From: Candidatus Binatia bacterium
GTDB lineage: Bacteria > Desulfobacterota > Binatia > HRBIN30 > BPIQ01
Length of the DNA: 64,000 nucleotides
NCBI GenBank assembly: GCA_026004195.1
Contig: BPIQ01000001.1
Coordinates: forward strand, 124,001-188,000
Direction of reading: 5' to 3'
Numbering within the stretch: position 1 is the stretch's first letter; each line of letters begins with the position of its first letter. Below the pieces are notes generated by a model. It saw only the letters and a list, made by a program, of their open reading frames with translations, searched no databases and was not told where the DNA came from. Both the position numbers and the translations under genes were made by a program. Of the stretch, positions 32,088 to 42,995 are shown piece by piece.

Positions 32088-34817
32088 TCAGCCGTCGAGA
32101 CGCGTCCAGGATAGCACATTTTTGGCCGATGCGTCTTGCAGGGGCCGCCAGTGGAGGTGCTCCCGCGGCGAGGTACTCACGCGCAGCCCCTCCGGGTAGA
32201 GGGCCCCGGCCGCGCCGGCCGTCGAGAAAGTTTCCAGGCAGTAGTAGACAGCCCGGAAACGGTCGGTTTCGAAGCGGTATCGCTCCCCCCGGCGGAAAAG
32301 GAAGCGCAACTCGGAAAGCTCCGGCAGTTCGAGGGCGAGAAGCCCGCTTTCGGTCCGGAGGCTCTCGGGGGGCTCGCCCTGCGCCCAGAGCGTGGCCAGG
32401 AGGACGAAGTGGGCAGGTTTCGGGGGAAGCGGGACCGCAGCCGCGCTCGCCCCGTCCCCGACTTCACGCCCGAGCCGTTCGCCGCGCTTGGGAACCGGTG
32501 GGAGGTTCTCGATGTCCCAGGAGGGGCGCTCGAGCACGTCCCGGCGCTTGTTGGGAATGTCCTGCTCTTCGAGAAACGCCTGCATCTTCCCGCGCTCGAT
32601 TTTCGAGAAGCGCTCCTGGTCGTACTCGTCGCGAACGATGTGGGGCGTGAGGAAGAGCATCAGGTTGATCTTGTTCCGGCTCCGGCTCTGGTTGTTGAAG
32701 AGGTGGCCGAGCACCGGGATGTCACCGACGAACGGGACCTTGGTTTCCTGGGAGCGGACGGTGTCGGAAATGAGCCCGCCGATCACCACGGTCTGGCCGT
32801 CCCGGGCGACCACGGTCGTGGTGGCCGACCGGATGGTCGTGGCAGGCCCGAGGAGGTTCGCGTCGATGGAGGGCTCGATGGTCGTGTCGGACACTTCCTG
32901 GAAGATGTCGAGCCGCACCGTTCCGCCCTCGGAGATCTGCGGCGTGATGCGGAGCGTGATTCCGACGTCCCGCCGCTCGACGGTGGCGAACGTGTTCGCG
33001 AGGTTCGTCTCGCTGGTCGAGCGGCTCGCGATGAAGGGCAGGTTGCGGCCCGAGACGATCTCGGCCTCCTGGTTGTCGGTCGTCAGGATGTTCGGGGCCG
33101 AGAGGATGTTGAACGTGGAGTCGGTCTGAACGGCGTTCAGGATGGCCATCTGCGCCGGGATCGTCGAACCGTCGGGAAGCCGGATCGTCTGCGAACTCGC
33201 AGCCGCAAGAAGAAGCCCCGGCACGGACGCCCCCTGGGCGAGGCCGGTGACACCGCTGAGGGCCCCGCCGAGAGCGCTCTGCGTCAGGTTGAACCGGCCG
33301 AGACCGACGCCGTTCGGGACATCCGTCGCGCCCTGGAACGAGAAGCCCAGGCTTTGCGCCGTGCTGAGGTCGACCTCGAGCAGGACGGCTTCCACGTAGA
33401 CCTGACGGCGCCGGATGTCGAGTTTTTCGATCACTTCCTTGAGGGTTTCGTAGTCCTGTGGCGAGGCGTTGATGATGAGCGCGTTCGTCGCCGGGTCGGC
33501 CGTGATCCGGACCTCGCCCTGGAACTGCGCCGCACCTCCTTCGGCTCCGCCGCCCACCGCACTCACCGGTGCCGTGAAACCGCCCGTCGTCGTTCCCGCC
33601 CCACCGAGCCTTTGCGCCGAAGTGCCGAAGCCGTCTCGTTCTCCGAGAAGCCCGAAGCCTCCCACGCGGCCCCGGCTTCCGAGCGACGTCCCGCGAAGCC
33701 CGCGACCCCCGAGCCCCCCGCGCACTCCGCCGAGCCGTCCGAAGCCTCCGAGCCCGCCACGGAGGCCACCGAATCCGCCGAAACCACCACCCCCCCCGCC
33801 GCCGATCAGGTCGGCGAGCACGGCCACGAGCTCCTCGGCGTTCGCGTGCTTCAGGTAGTAGACGTGGATCCGCCCCGTTCCGAGGGGAAGGGGAACGTCG
33901 AGTTTGGCGACGATTTCCTTGATTTGCCGCATTTCGATGGGGCCGGCGATCACGATGAGCGAGTTCGTCCGCTCGTCCGGCACGATCTTGAAGGGGCGCG
34001 CAGCCGAACCTCCGGTGATGGCACCCGCCACCGAGGGCTGGGCACCGGGGCGGCCCCGAGCCGCCCGGGCTCTCGCCGCCGCCGTAGCGGCCGCCGCAGC
34101 GGCCCCACCCGCCGGGCTTTCGGGTTCCGTGCCCTCGAGGACCTCGACGACCTTGGCCGCGATCTCGTCGGCGAAGGCGTGCACGAGGCGGATCACCTCG
34201 ATGTTGCGTTCGAAGCCCTCGACGTCGAGCTGGCCGAGAAGACGCGCGAGCCTTTCGGTGTTCGCTGCCGTGTCGATCAGGATGATCGTGTTCGTCGGCG
34301 TGTAGGCCGCGAGCAGTCCGTCCGGCGAAACCAGCGGCTGGATGACGGACACCATGGCGTTGGCGTCGACTTTTTTGAGCGGGATGAGCCGGGTGATGAA
34401 CTCGTCGGTCGGCACGGCCGGGCGGTCGGGCATGACCGTCCCGATGGTCGTGGTCTTGGCCTCCCGCGTGGGTACGATCTTCGTCACCACCCCGGACGGC
34501 ACCGTCGTGAAGCCCTTCACCTGGAGCACGGACTGGAAGACGGCGTAGGCTTCGTCGACGGAAATCTTCGAGGGCGAGATGACGGTCACTTTGCCCTTCA
34601 CGCGGTCGTCGACGATGAAGTTCTTGCCGGTGATGTCGCTGATGAACTTCACCAGGACGGCGAGGTCGACGTCCTGGAAGTCCATCGTGATGAGCCGGTC
34701 GTCCTCTTCTTCGAGGTCGGTTTCTTCGGCGGGCGTGGGTTGGGCCGGAAGAAGCCGGGGCACCCCCACCGCCAGAAGGAACAGCAACCCGCACAGCACC
34801 AGCCGCATGGCCCGCAT
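32088..34817 (-). CDS. gspD: Type II secretion secretin GspD, with low-complexity inserts and a C-terminal extension
   Basis: 909 residues, longer than the typical 650-750. The signal peptide ends LLPAQ. N0-N3 domains follow ([52 protein letters not shown]), then the secretin core ([66 protein letters not shown]). Two inserts stand out: an Ala/Arg-rich stretch near residue 235 and a Gly/Arg-rich stretch near 340-400. After the secretin there are about 115 extra residues starting near [17 protein letters not shown] with no match that I recognise. It forms the outer-membrane pore. Confidence 0.95.
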   Translation of the reverse strand: MRAMRLVLCGLLFLLAVGVPRLLPAQPTPAEETDLEEEDDRLITMDFQDVDLAVLVKFISDITGKNFIVDDRVKGKVTVISPSKISVDEAYAVFQSVLQVKGFTTVPSGVVTKIVPTREAKTTTIGTVMPDRPAVPTDEFITRLIPLKKVDANAMVSVIQPLVSPDGLLAAYTPTNTIILIDTAANTERLARLLGQLDVEGFERNIEVIRLVHAFADEIAAKVVEVLEGTEPESPAGGAAAAAATAAARARAARGRPGAQPSVAGAITGGSAARPFKIVPDERTNSLIVIAGPIEMRQIKEIVAKLDVPLPLGTGRIHVYYLKHANAEELVAVLADLIGGGGGGGFGGFGGLRGGLGGFGRLGGVRGGLGGRGLRGTSLGSRGRVGGFGLLGERDGFGTSAQRLGGAGTTTGGFTAPVSAVGGGAEGGAAQFQGEVRITADPATNALIINASPQDYETLKEVIEKLDIRRRQVYVEAVLLEVDLSTAQSLGFSFQGATDVPNGVGLGRFNLTQSALGGALSGVTGLAQGASVPGLLLAAASSQTIRLPDGSTIPAQMAILNAVQTDSTFNILSAPNILTTDNQEAEIVSGRNLPFIASRSTSETNLANTFATVERRDVGITLRITPQISEGGTVRLDIFQEVSDTTIEPSIDANLLGPATTIRSATTTVVARDGQTVVIGGLISDTVRSQETKVPFVGDIPVLGHLFNNQSRSRNKINLMLFLTPHIVRDEYDQERFSKIERGKMQAFLEEQDIPNKRRDVLERPSWDIENLPPVPKRGERLGREVGDGASAAAVPLPPKPAHFVLLATLWAQGEPPESLRTESGLLALELPELSELRFLFRRGERYRFETDRFRAVYYCLETFSTAGAAGALYPEGLRVSTSPREHLHWRPLQDASAKNVLSWTRLDG

Positions 34818-34824
34818 CGTGCCC

Positions 34825-35718
34825 TCAACGAATCTCGTACGTCAAGGTGAGGGGCTGGCGATTCCGGGTGAGTTCGACGGTGATCGTTCGTTCGTTACGG
34901 AGCTCCTGCAGCAGCGAGAGTGCGCGCGCCGGGTCGGTGACCTGGACGTTGTTGATCGAGCGCACGATGTCTCCGTTCCGGAGTCCGATCCGGTCGAAGA
35001 TGCTCCCGGAGCGGATGGCGAACACCCGGAAGCCCGTCGTCTGGCCCTGCTCGAAATGCGGGACGGCGCGGATCTGCGTGAAGAGCTGGTTCATGTTCTC
35101 GAGCGCCGCGTCCACCTCCGCCCGTTCGATGACGAACTCGTCTTCTCCCACCCGCTCGATTCCCGGCGCTCGTGCCGGGCCGCGGCGACCTCGGCCGCGA
35201 CCGCGTGCCGGAAAAGGCCGCCGCGCGGCCGGGCCGAGACTCGCGAGCTGCTCGGCGGAAATTTCGAGGTACTCCTTTTTTCCGTCCCGCTCGAGCGTGA
35301 CCTTGTCCCACTCGATCTTGACGAGCTTCGCGTCCCCCGGGACGGTGTCGCCGACGCGGTAGAGGTCCTGTTTTCGTTGCCGCAGGTCTTCGATGATGGC
35401 GTAGGAAGGCTCGCTTCCGTGGTGGATCGCGACGCCCCAGAGGCGGAGCTGGAGCTGGGTCCGGACGGGGGGCGGAGGAGGCGGTGGGGGAGCGGGCTTG
35501 GCGGAGTTGAAGATGTCGCGTTCGTGGATGACAGCGTAAGCCTGCCGGGGCCGATTTGCCGCGGGCTCGGCGGCGGGAGGCGGCGGCCGCAGCTCCACGC
35601 GCGGCGGGGGGCGTAGCCGGGCGGCGACGACGGTGTTGACGGTGACGGCGGCCCAGTAGGCCGAGAAGCCCAGGAGGAGAAGGTTCGCCGCCACGAGGTA
35701 ACGGGCCGGATTCGCCAT
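34825..35718 (-). CDS. gspC: Type II secretion protein GspC
   Basis: 297 residues. A membrane helix (YLVAANLLLLGFSAYWAAVTVN) is followed by a proline-rich linker, the HR domain (YAVIHERDIFNSAK, LWGVAIHHGSEPSYAIIEDL) that contacts the secretin N0 domain, and a C-terminal PDZ domain (FRVFAIRSGSIFDRIGLRNGDIVRSINN). It is the first gene of the operon, seven bases before gspD. GspC links the inner-membrane platform to the secretin and helps select substrates. Confidence 0.94.
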   Translation of the reverse strand: MANPARYLVAANLLLLGFSAYWAAVTVNTVVAARLRPPPRVELRPPPPAAEPAANRPRQAYAVIHERDIFNSAKPAPPPPPPPPVRTQLQLRLWGVAIHHGSEPSYAIIEDLRQRKQDLYRVGDTVPGDAKLVKIEWDKVTLERDGKKEYLEISAEQLASLGPAARRPFPARGRGRGRRGPARAPGIERVGEDEFVIERAEVDAALENMNQLFTQIRAVPHFEQGQTTGFRVFAIRSGSIFDRIGLRNGDIVRSINNVQVTDPARALSLLQELRNERTITVELTRNRQPLTLTYEIR

Positions 35719-35972
35719 GCCGCCGCTCGTCCGCGCCTCTATACGGGAATCGTTTCGGCCAGTTCAAGCAAACCGTCCCACCTTCACCGAATTCTTAAGA
35801 CGGCGGAAGGCGCCGGTTTCTTCAAAAGGCGCCCGCTTCTGCCCCACCTCCGGTCGCGCGGAGGGGGCTTCGGTCGCGCGTGGGAGAGCCGGACGCGGCT
35901 TCACCCCGGAAACCCGTCCCTTCCTCCTCGACGCGGCCCTTTGCTCTCCCGAAAAATCCGCAGCCCCGGCTC
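35719..35972. other. Intergenic region between lon and gspC, holding the gsp promoter
   Basis: No coding frame supported. A CCTCCG/CGGAGG hairpin near 35848-35863 may help end lon transcription, but it has no clean T-tract. The gsp promoter lies at its gspC-proximal end. Confidence 0.5.
35738..35767 (-). promoter_or_regulatory. Promoter of the gsp operon
   Basis: On the minus strand, TTGAAC (35762-35767) and TATAGA (35738-35743) are separated by 18 bp. Transcription would start about 13 nt before the gspC ATG, giving a very short leader. Confidence 0.6.
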
Positions 35973-38471
35973 TCAGCCGGCGGCGGCCCGTGCTTCGGTC
36001 CTTTCCGCGGCACGCGCGGGCTCGAGTGCGTGTTCGAGTACCTCGTCGATCGTGTCGACGAAGACGAAGCGGAGCTCTTTGCGGACGCTTTCCGGGACTT
36101 CCTCGAGGTCTTTCTCGTTGCGCTTGGGCAGAATCACGGTGTCGATGCCGGCCCGGTGGGCGCCGAGAACCTTTTCTTTGATCCCGCCCACCGGGAGGAC
36201 CTTGCCCCGTAAGGTGATCTCGCCCGTCATGGCGACGTTGTGCCGCACGGGCCGCCCGGTGAGGAGCGAGGCGAGCGACGTGGCGATCGTCACACCGGCC
36301 GAAGGCCCGTCCTTCGGTACCGCTCCGGCCGGGACGTGGACGTGGATGTCGGATTTCTCGAAGAAGTCCGGCGGAATGCCGAGCTTTTGCGCCCGCGAGC
36401 GGATGTAGCTCAAGGCCGCCTGTGCCGACTCTTTCATGACTTCGCCGAGGTGGCCCGTGAGCGTGAGGCCCTTCTTCCCGGGCATGCGCGTCGACTCGAT
36501 GAAGACGATGTCGCCGCCCATCGGCGTCCATACGAGGCCGATCGCCACACCGGGCTCCTGCGTCCTCTCGGCGACTTCGGAGAAGAACTTCTCGGGACCG
36601 AGAAACTTCCGGACCTCCTCCGGCGTCACGACGACGGGTTCGGTGTTTCCCTCCGTGACACGCCGCGCCACCTTGCGGCAGATGCTTCCGATCTCGCGCT
36701 CGAGGTTGCGGAGCCCGGCCTCGCGCGTGTAGTGGCGGATGATGTGGAGGATCCCTTCCTCGGTGAAACGGACGAGTTCCTCCGTCACCCCGTTTTCGCG
36801 GGTCTGCTTGGGAATCAGGTGACGGCGGGCGATCTCGAGCTTTTCCTGCTCCGTGTAGCCCGCGAGCTCGATGACCTCCATCCGGTCCTTGAGCGGCGCG
36901 GGAATCGGGTCGAGGAGGTTGGCCGTCGTGATGAACATCACGCGCGAGAGGTCGAAGGGAACGTCGAGGTAGTGGTCGACGAAGCTGTGGTTCTGTTCGG
37001 GGTCGAGCACCTCGAGCAGAGCGGAAGCGGGGTCCCCGCGGAAGTCCATGCCGAGCTTGTCGATCTCGTCGAGCATGAAAAGGGGGTTGTTCGATCCCGC
37101 GTTGCGGATGCCCTGGATGATGCGTCCCGGCATCGACCCGATGTACGTTCTCCGGTGGCCGCGGATTTCGGCCTCGTCCCGGACGCCGCCGAGCGAGAGG
37201 CGGACGAACTTGCGGCCGAGAGCCCTCGCGATCGAGCGGCCGAGCGAGGTTTTTCCGGTCCCGGGCGGCCCTACGAAGCAGAGGATGGGGCCTTTCGAGT
37301 CCTGTTTGAGTTTCCGCACGGCCAGAAACTCGAGGATCCGGTCCTTGATCTTCTCGAGGTCGTAGTGGTCCTCGTCGAGGATCTGCCGGGCGTGGGCGAT
37401 GTCCAGGTTGTCCTCGGTCGAGATGGACCAGGGCAGGTTGACGAGCCACTCGAGGTACGTGCGCACCACCGTGTGCTCGGCCGACTCGGGCGGGATGATC
37501 CTGAGGCGCTCGAGCTCCTGTTCGGCCGCCTTGCGGGCTTCCGGCGGCATGTTGGCCGCTTCCATCTTCTTGCGGAGCTCTTCGATTTCGGCGGTCCGAG
37601 CGTCCGTTTCCCCGAGCTCTTTCTGGATGGCCCGCATCTGTTGCCGGAGGTAGAACTCCTTCTGGTGCTTGCTGAGCTCGGACTGCACCTCGGACTGGAT
37701 CTTGTGCCCGAGCTCGAGAAGTTCGATTTCGCGGTTCAGGATGGCGGAGAGGCGCTGGAGCCGGACGTGCACCTCGAGCGTGCTGAGAAGCTCCTGTTTT
37801 TCTTCGAGCGAGATGTTGAGGTTCGAGGCGATCAGGTCCGTGAGTTTCCCGGGCTCCTTGATGTTCATCACGACGCCCTGCAGCTCGTCGGGCAGGTAGG
37901 GGATCATCGAGACGTACTTGGCGAACTGGTTCACCACGTGGGCCTGGAGCGCCTGGAGGTCTTTCGAGGGCTCGTAGATGTCCGCGAGCGGCTTCACCCG
38001 GGCGCGGAAGAAGGGTTCCTCTTGCACGTACTGCAGGATTTCGATCCGGCGCAGGCCCTGGACCAGGATCCGGACGCTGCCGTCCGGGTACTTGAGCATC
38101 TTCAGGATGCGCGCCGCCGTCCCCCGGCTGAAGAGTCCGGTGGGCTCGGGTTTTTCTTCCTCGGGATGCTTTTGCGCCACGACGGCCAGCAGGCGGTCGC
38201 CGGAAAGAGCGTGCTCGACGACCTGCAGGGAGGACGGACGCGAGATCAGGAGGGGGACGATCGCAGCCGGGAAGACGACGACCCCGCGGAGAGGCAGGAC
38301 GCCGAGCTCTTGCGGGACCGGAATGTCGCCGACGTTCTCGTCGAACCCGACGAAGCGCCCCTTGGTCTCGCCTTCGCCTTCGGAGCCTTCGGGGGCGAAG
38401 GAACGGCGCGAGGACGGAGTCGTGAGACGCCGACCGACGCGAGACGACTCGTTCCTTGCCATGGTCGCCAT
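35973..38471 (-). CDS. lon: ATP-dependent protease Lon
   Basis: 832 residues. Order: substrate-binding N-domain ([18 protein letters not shown]), coiled coil, AAA+ module with Walker [10 protein letters not shown] and Walker [11 protein letters not shown], then the serine-lysine protease domain ([13 protein letters not shown] with catalytic Ser; [14 protein letters not shown] with catalytic Lys). It degrades misfolded and regulatory proteins in the cytoplasm. The first 45 residues (to about DENVGD) are a poorly conserved Ser/Arg-rich extension, and a later start is possible. It is divergent from the DUF2203 gene. Confidence 0.96.
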   Translation of the reverse strand: MATMARNESSRVGRRLTTPSSRRSFAPEGSEGEGETKGRFVGFDENVGDIPVPQELGVLPLRGVVVFPAAIVPLLISRPSSLQVVEHALSGDRLLAVVAQKHPEEEKPEPTGLFSRGTAARILKMLKYPDGSVRILVQGLRRIEILQYVQEEPFFRARVKPLADIYEPSKDLQALQAHVVNQFAKYVSMIPYLPDELQGVVMNIKEPGKLTDLIASNLNISLEEKQELLSTLEVHVRLQRLSAILNREIELLELGHKIQSEVQSELSKHQKEFYLRQQMRAIQKELGETDARTAEIEELRKKMEAANMPPEARKAAEQELERLRIIPPESAEHTVVRTYLEWLVNLPWSISTEDNLDIAHARQILDEDHYDLEKIKDRILEFLAVRKLKQDSKGPILCFVGPPGTGKTSLGRSIARALGRKFVRLSLGGVRDEAEIRGHRRTYIGSMPGRIIQGIRNAGSNNPLFMLDEIDKLGMDFRGDPASALLEVLDPEQNHSFVDHYLDVPFDLSRVMFITTANLLDPIPAPLKDRMEVIELAGYTEQEKLEIARRHLIPKQTRENGVTEELVRFTEEGILHIIRHYTREAGLRNLEREIGSICRKVARRVTEGNTEPVVVTPEEVRKFLGPEKFFSEVAERTQEPGVAIGLVWTPMGGDIVFIESTRMPGKKGLTLTGHLGEVMKESAQAALSYIRSRAQKLGIPPDFFEKSDIHVHVPAGAVPKDGPSAGVTIATSLASLLTGRPVRHNVAMTGEITLRGKVLPVGGIKEKVLGAHRAGIDTVILPKRNEKDLEEVPESVRKELRFVFVDTIDEVLEHALEPARAAERTEARAAAG

Positions 38472-38514
38472 GGCGCGAATCTAATACAGCCCTCCCACCC
38501 CGACAAGGGGGCGA

Positions 38515-38543
38515 TTGACAGCCGAAGGGGGAGACTGTAGGCG
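38515..38543 (+). promoter_or_regulatory. Possible promoter of the DUF2203-DUF4149-HAD genes
   Basis: TTGACA at 38515-38520, a 17-bp spacer and TAGGCG at 38538-38543. Transcription would begin within a few bases of the GTG at 38551, implying a nearly leaderless message. The -10 match is poor. Confidence 0.35.
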
Positions 38544-38550
38544 AGAACTC

Positions 38551-38970
38551 GTGCCGTACGACCGTCTTTTCACCGTCGAAGAAGTGAACGCCCTCGTCCC
38601 CCGCCTCGAAGTCCTCGTCGAGAAACTGCAGCGGCACGGGCTCGCCGTGCAGAGGGCGGTGCGTTCCTGGCTCGAGGAGCACGGTTCGGAGGACTGGACG
38701 GAAGCCATCGCGCGGCTCGTTCGCGAACGGCCCGACGTGCGCCACGCCGTGGACCAGATGGATGCGGCGCTCGGCGAGATCGAGTCGCTCGGGGGCGAGT
38801 TCAAGGGGCTCGACCTGGGGCTCGTGGACTTCCCGGCGGAAATCGACGGGGAGATCGTGTTCCTCTGCTGGCAGTACGGGGAAAAGGAAGTCGGCTTCTA
38901 CCATGCGGTGGACGCGGGCTTCGCGGGCCGGAAGCCACTCGGGTCGGTCACGGCTCGCACGCTCCACTGA
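38551..38970 (+). CDS. DUF2203 family protein
   Basis: 139 residues from GTG. It begins VPYDRLFTVEEVNALVPRLE and contains DLGLVDFPAEIDGEIVFLCWQYGEKEVGFYH, the DUF2203 fingerprint (a small helical plus beta protein of unknown function). The frame is open 12 codons upstream to a TTG, but that TTG lies inside a good -35 hexamer, so the GTG is preferred. Confidence 0.85.
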   Translation: MPYDRLFTVEEVNALVPRLEVLVEKLQRHGLAVQRAVRSWLEEHGSEDWTEAIARLVRERPDVRHAVDQMDAALGEIESLGGEFKGLDLGLVDFPAEIDGEIVFLCWQYGEKEVGFYHAVDAGFAGRKPLGSVTARTLH

Positions 38971-38993
38971 CCGCACGCGGGAGTCGAGTCCCC

Positions 38994-39473
38994 GTGAACT
39001 TCGTCCTGCGGTTCGTTTTTCTCGTGTCGACGAGCGTGTGGGTCGGGGGCATCGCGTTCTTTTCTTTCGGGGTCGCCCCGAGGCTCTTCGCGCAGTTTCC
39101 CCGGGGGGAAGCCGGGGACATCGTCGGGACGCTCTTCCCCGTCTACTACGCTTCGGGTTGCGGGGCGGGGGTGCTTTCGGTCCTTGCGGCCTTCTCTCTC
39201 TGGTGGCGCGGAGGGGAGCGACTCTGGCTTACCGTCCTTCTTTCGTCGGCACTCATGCTCGGAGCGTCCGCGTACGCCGCCACCGTCGTTCATCCGCGCG
39301 CGGCAGCCCTGCGCGAGAAGATGAAGGCGGAGCCGGCAGCCGAGGGCGGGGCGCCGGCGGAGTTCGGGGTGGCTTTCGCTTCGCTGCATCGCAGCGCGGT
39401 CCGGCTCAACGGGTTCGTTCTTGCGGCAGGGCTCGCCAATTTGGCGCTCGTGGCGAGCCGGATCCGGCCATGA
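38994..39473 (+). CDS. DUF4149 membrane protein
   Basis: 159 residues from GTG. Four hydrophobic segments are visible (FVLRFVFLVSTSVWVGGIAFFSF, VYYASGCGAGVLSVLAAFSLWW, WLTVLLSSALMLGASAYA, LNGFVLAAGLANLALVAS). The pattern, including GGIAFFSFGVAPRLF and the HPRAAALR loop, fits DUF4149/TMEM205-like proteins, whose function is unknown. The stop overlaps the next ATG (ATGA). Confidence 0.8.
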   Translation: MNFVLRFVFLVSTSVWVGGIAFFSFGVAPRLFAQFPRGEAGDIVGTLFPVYYASGCGAGVLSVLAAFSLWWRGGERLWLTVLLSSALMLGASAYAATVVHPRAAALREKMKAEPAAEGGAPAEFGVAFASLHRSAVRLNGFVLAAGLANLALVASRIRP

Positions 39474-40222
39474 GGCCCGCGGACTCGAGCAAGCGCTACC
39501 GCGCCGTTCTCCTCGACCTTTTCGGTACGCTCGTGTTCTCCCGCGCGGAGCCTCTCGTGCGCGAGAAGGAGCCCTCCCGGGCGCGCCGGTTTCTCGTCGA
39601 GGCGCTCGCGGCCGAGTTGCCCGGGATTTCTTACGAAGCGTTCCTCGGGGCGCTCCGTAGCGCGAGCGAGGAAATCGAAGAGGAGAAGGTCTACTCCTTG
39701 CGCGAGGTGTCTTCGATCGAGCGCTTCGGGCGGGCCCTGGCGCTCCTGGGTCACGACGACCGCTCGAAGGCGAGGCGTCTTGCCGAGGCGCACATGGCGG
39801 GGCTCCTCGAAGTCGTCGAGCTTCCGGCGGAGCACCGCGAGGTCGTGCGGCTGCTTTCGCGCCGCGGCCGCGTGGGGCTCGTCTCGAACTTCGACCACGG
39901 GCCGACCGCTCGGCGTATTCTCGAAGAGGGCGGAGTCGCCGGTTTTCTCGAACCCGTCGTCGTCTCGGACGAGGTGGGGTGGAGGAAACCTTCGCCCACG
40001 ATCTTCGAGGCGGCCCTCCGGTCTCTCGGTCTCCGCCCCGACGAGGTTCTCTTCGTGGGTGACAGTCCTCTCGAGGACATCCACGGGGCCAGACAGATGG
40101 GGATGGATGCCGTCTGGCTCGATTCCACGGGTAGGCTCTACCCCGGAGACCTCCTGCCCCCGACCTACGTCTTCCGCAGTTTGCCGGAAGCCTTCGAAGA
40201 ACTCGGCGACAGGGTTTTCTGA
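39470..40222 (+). CDS. HAD-superfamily hydrolase
   Basis: 250 residues. Motif I is LLDLFGTLV, motif II VSNFDHG, motif III lysine [13 protein letters not shown] and motif [15 protein letters not shown], all intact. The layout (helical cap between motifs I and II) is that of class I HAD phosphatases or dehalogenases such as YjjG or HADHD3. In motif I the second position after the nucleophile Asp is Phe-Gly rather than Asp-Gly, as seen in the HADHD3-like branch. The substrate cannot be told. It is coupled to the DUF4149 gene. Confidence 0.85.
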   Translation: MRPADSSKRYRAVLLDLFGTLVFSRAEPLVREKEPSRARRFLVEALAAELPGISYEAFLGALRSASEEIEEEKVYSLREVSSIERFGRALALLGHDDRSKARRLAEAHMAGLLEVVELPAEHREVVRLLSRRGRVGLVSNFDHGPTARRILEEGGVAGFLEPVVVSDEVGWRKPSPTIFEAALRSLGLRPDEVLFVGDSPLEDIHGARQMGMDAVWLDSTGRLYPGDLLPPTYVFRSLPEAFEELGDRVF

Positions 40223-40300
40223 GCCTCTTCCCCTTGCAAGGGCTCTCGGAATTGCGCATACGGAGGCGGTTCCGGGGGCCGGGAAGGAAGCCGTGCGAAG

Positions 40301-42473
40301 ATGAGATGTTCGGTCCGGTGGGGGGTGGCTCTGGTCGCTTTTTTCTGCGGCGTGCAGGCGGCCCGCGCGGAGTGCCTGCTGGGCTCTCCGCTTCTCCCCG
40401 AGGTCGTCCTGCGCGCCATTTTCGCTCCGGAGGCGTGTCCCGAAGCGGACTGGAATTCGGATCGCCGCGTTACCATCGCCGACATCGTGGCGCTCGCGCG
40501 GCTCGCGACGCCGACGCCCACGCCGACGGAATCCTCTTCCCCCGTGCCCACACCGACGCCGAGCCCGACGCTCACGCGCGGGCCGGACACCCCGACACCC
40601 ACCGGGACGCCGGAGCCCACGGTAACCGGCTCGCCCAGCTTTTCCCCGACGCCGACTCCCACGGCATCACCGAGCGCCACTTGGACGCTGGGGCCGCCGA
40701 GCCCCACGGCAACGAGCTCTCCGAGCCCCACTCCGAGCGAAACTCCGCCCCTGCCGCCCACGTGGACACCGACGCCGACCCCGCGCTTCACGCCGAGCCC
40801 CACGCGCGTCCCCACGTTCACGCCGTCGGAAACCCCTACCTGGACTCCGCGGCCGACCCTCACGCCCACACGCACGCCGACCGAGCCTCCGCTCACCTTC
40901 ACGCCCACGGCATCCGCCACGCCTTCTCGGACGGGAACGCCCACGAGAACCCCTACACCGAGCCGGACTCCCACGGAAACTCCCCTGCCTTCCGGCACGC
41001 CGACCGGCACCCCGAGCCCGACGCTCACGGGCTCTCCGTTCCCCACGCTGACGCCGAGTCCCACTCCCACGACATCCCCCACGCCGGAACCTCCCACTCC
41101 TCGGGCCTCGGCGACTCCGAGCCCTTCGGCGACGCCTTCCCCGAGTGGCACGCCGGAGCCGGTGCCGAGCGCGTCTCCGACCGTGACGCCCACGTCGTCA
41201 CCGACTCGTTCGCCTACCTCCGGCCCGACCGAGACACCGACGTTCACGCCGCTCACCCCCGCCGCCACGGCGACGCCTTCCCTCACCCGTACGCCAACAG
41301 GGACCCCGACCGGGACACACACGCCGAGCCCGACGCCGACGGAGTCCGCGACGCCGACCCTTTCCGCGACCCCTTCGTGGACTCCGACACCGACGCCGAG
41401 CGAGACCGCCACGCCGACACCCACGACGACTCCGAGTTTTACCGTCACGCCGACGGGCACGGACACGCCCACGGTAACGCCGACGTCCACGCCCTCGCCG
41501 AGCCCGACGCCGAGCCGCACGAGAACCCCGACGGAGACGCCCAGCAGCACCCCGACCCCCACGGCGACGCACACGCACACGCCTACGCGCACGCACACGC
41601 CCACGCGCACCCCTACCCACACCCGCACTCCGACGTCCACACCGACTCCCTCCTTTACCCGGACACCGACGCGCACGCCCACGGTGACGCCGACGCGCAC
41701 GCCGACCCGCACACCCACGATCACCCGCACCCCGACGCGAACTCCCACGCCGACGGCCACGCCCACCATCACGGCAACGCCCACCGTGACGCCGACGCGC
41801 ACGGTGACGCCGACGTTCACGGCGACGCCCAAGGACCCCGGGCCGATCGTCACGTTTTTCGGGATCGTGCGGCCCGACGAATGTCTTGCAGGCTGTTTTC
41901 ACCCGGACGGCACGTGTTCCTGTCCCGGTGGGATCCCCCCCACACCGCCCGTCGAGGACGGCCTGCTCGTTTACACGACACAGGGTGGAGCCCGCGGGCT
42001 TCTCGTCGTCGAGGCGAAACGCGGCAGTAACAACAGGAATCCCGGAACCCAGCTCGACGTGCCGGACCCGCAGAGGCCGTCCGCTCCAGCTTCAAGCCAA
42101 TCGCGACATGGGGGACGGGAACCCGACGATCTTTTGCGACTTCCCGGACCTCTCCGTCGCGGGCGGAATCAAGGGAATTCCCACGCCGAGCTACGGCCCG
42201 GAACAGGAGGTCACGAACGTCCTGCGCGACCATGCGTGCCGGTTCGACGTCAAGTTCAGCTCCGGAGACGCCTGCACGAAAAAGCCCTTGAACGGCGACC
42301 CCGGGTTCCTCGGGCCCGGCACCATACGGCAGTACTGCCACCAGATCCCGGCGGCTGCGGCCTTCCCGCCGGGAGACACGATCCTCACGGTGAGGGTAAC
42401 GGACGACCAGGGAACCCCCGGTCCCACGGTCCAGATCAAGGTGCGGGCACCCACGGCTACGCCGACGCCGTAA
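40301..42473 (+). pseudogene. Secreted Thr/Pro-stalk protein A with dockerin-like loop and novel C-terminal domain; one +1 frameshift
   Basis: 723 residues if one extra base near 42083 is removed. The signal peptide ends AARA-E. A small N-terminal domain follows with [21 protein letters not shown]; its DxNxDxxxxxxD loop matches a single dockerin/EF-hand calcium site. About 430 residues of PTxTPT stalk follow. The C-terminal domain starts [12 protein letters not shown] and, after the frame shift, continues [19 protein letters not shown]...[12 protein letters not shown] to the stop. Protein B at 48633 has the same order of parts, and the aligned RPDLQIQANRD there shows where the extra base lies (CCG TCC G CTC CAG). 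I do not recognise the C-terminal domain. Whether the frameshift is real or an assembly error is open. Confidence 0.75.
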
Positions 42474-42476
42474 GCG

Positions 42477-42508
42477 CGGCCCTGGCCTTGGGAGGGCTGC
42501 CGGGGCCG
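42477..42508 (+). terminator. Strong hairpin after the protein A stop codon, terminator-like
   Basis: CGGCCCTGGC (42477-42486) pairs over all ten positions, with one G-U, with GCCGGGGCCG (42499-42508) around a 12-base loop. It begins four bases after the stop codon. The downstream TTCGAAAAAAG is not a T-tract on this strand, so termination may be inefficient or Rho-aided. Confidence 0.5.
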
Positions 42509-42872
42509 TTCGAAAAAAGCGCCGAATTTTTCGCATGTTATGCGATCTTCTCTCGCCCTTGCGTAGCCCGGGTTCGCAGGTTCGGCACGGGGCCGTCGAG
42601 GCGCTCTCGGTAAGGAGCCTGCTCCTTCGCATGCGCGGACGCATGTACCGGCGATTTCTCGAGGACGCCGCCTTTTCGTCCGCCGAGGTTTTCACCGGAA
42701 AGTTACCGGCCGAACCCGGGAAAAACCCCCGTGTCGCCACCCGCGACGGTCGAGCAGGGCAAGCAGGGTGCGGAAGCAAAAAGCGCGGGGGGCAAGAAAA
42801 AACGACTCGTGGGGCTTGCAGCCCTGGCCCCGGCAGTGCTAGAAGCGGGCCCTGGCTCGGTTCCGCTGGCAG

Positions 42873-42919
42873 TTTTTCCCGCTTTTTCACTTGACAACAT
42901 CGGCGAGATAGGACATACA
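42873..42919 (+). promoter_or_regulatory. Promoter of the four-paralog operon
   Basis: TTGACA (42891-42896), a 17-bp spacer and CATACA (42914-42919). The upstream T-rich block, a T-run then CCGCTTTTTCAC, is nearly the same as that before 8561. The expected leader is about 70 nt, leading to AAGGAGGAG before the first gene. Confidence 0.6.
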
Positions 42920-42995
42920 CGAGGGCGGTTGGCTGCACTGGACCACGAGCATGAGGTGCAGGAGGGAAGTTGCCTTGAGTGAAAGGAGGAGTGCA

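Larger units (their letters stand above)
42474..42995. other. Intergenic region before the secreted paralog operon
   Basis: No credible gene. It contains a strong hairpin just after the upstream stop, a small palindrome TCGCAT-GTT-ATGCGA (42531-42545), and the operon promoter near 42891. The rest is unexplained GC-rich sequence. Confidence 0.55.

Noticed and set aside
29091..32114. 1,007-codon plus-strand frame across gspF and gspE
   Set aside because: It is antisense to two genes with intact catalytic motifs; acidic Asp/Val-rich translation without domains.
42077..42090. Programmed +1 frameshifting in protein A, and likewise near 45948 and 49803
   Set aside because: The three sites share no slippery codon, stop codon or stimulatory structure, so a designed shift is unlikely without peptide evidence.
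42535..42894. 119-codon open frame between protein A and the paralog operon
   Set aside because: No ribosome-binding site, Arg/Gly/Ser-rich random composition, and it runs into the operon promoter.
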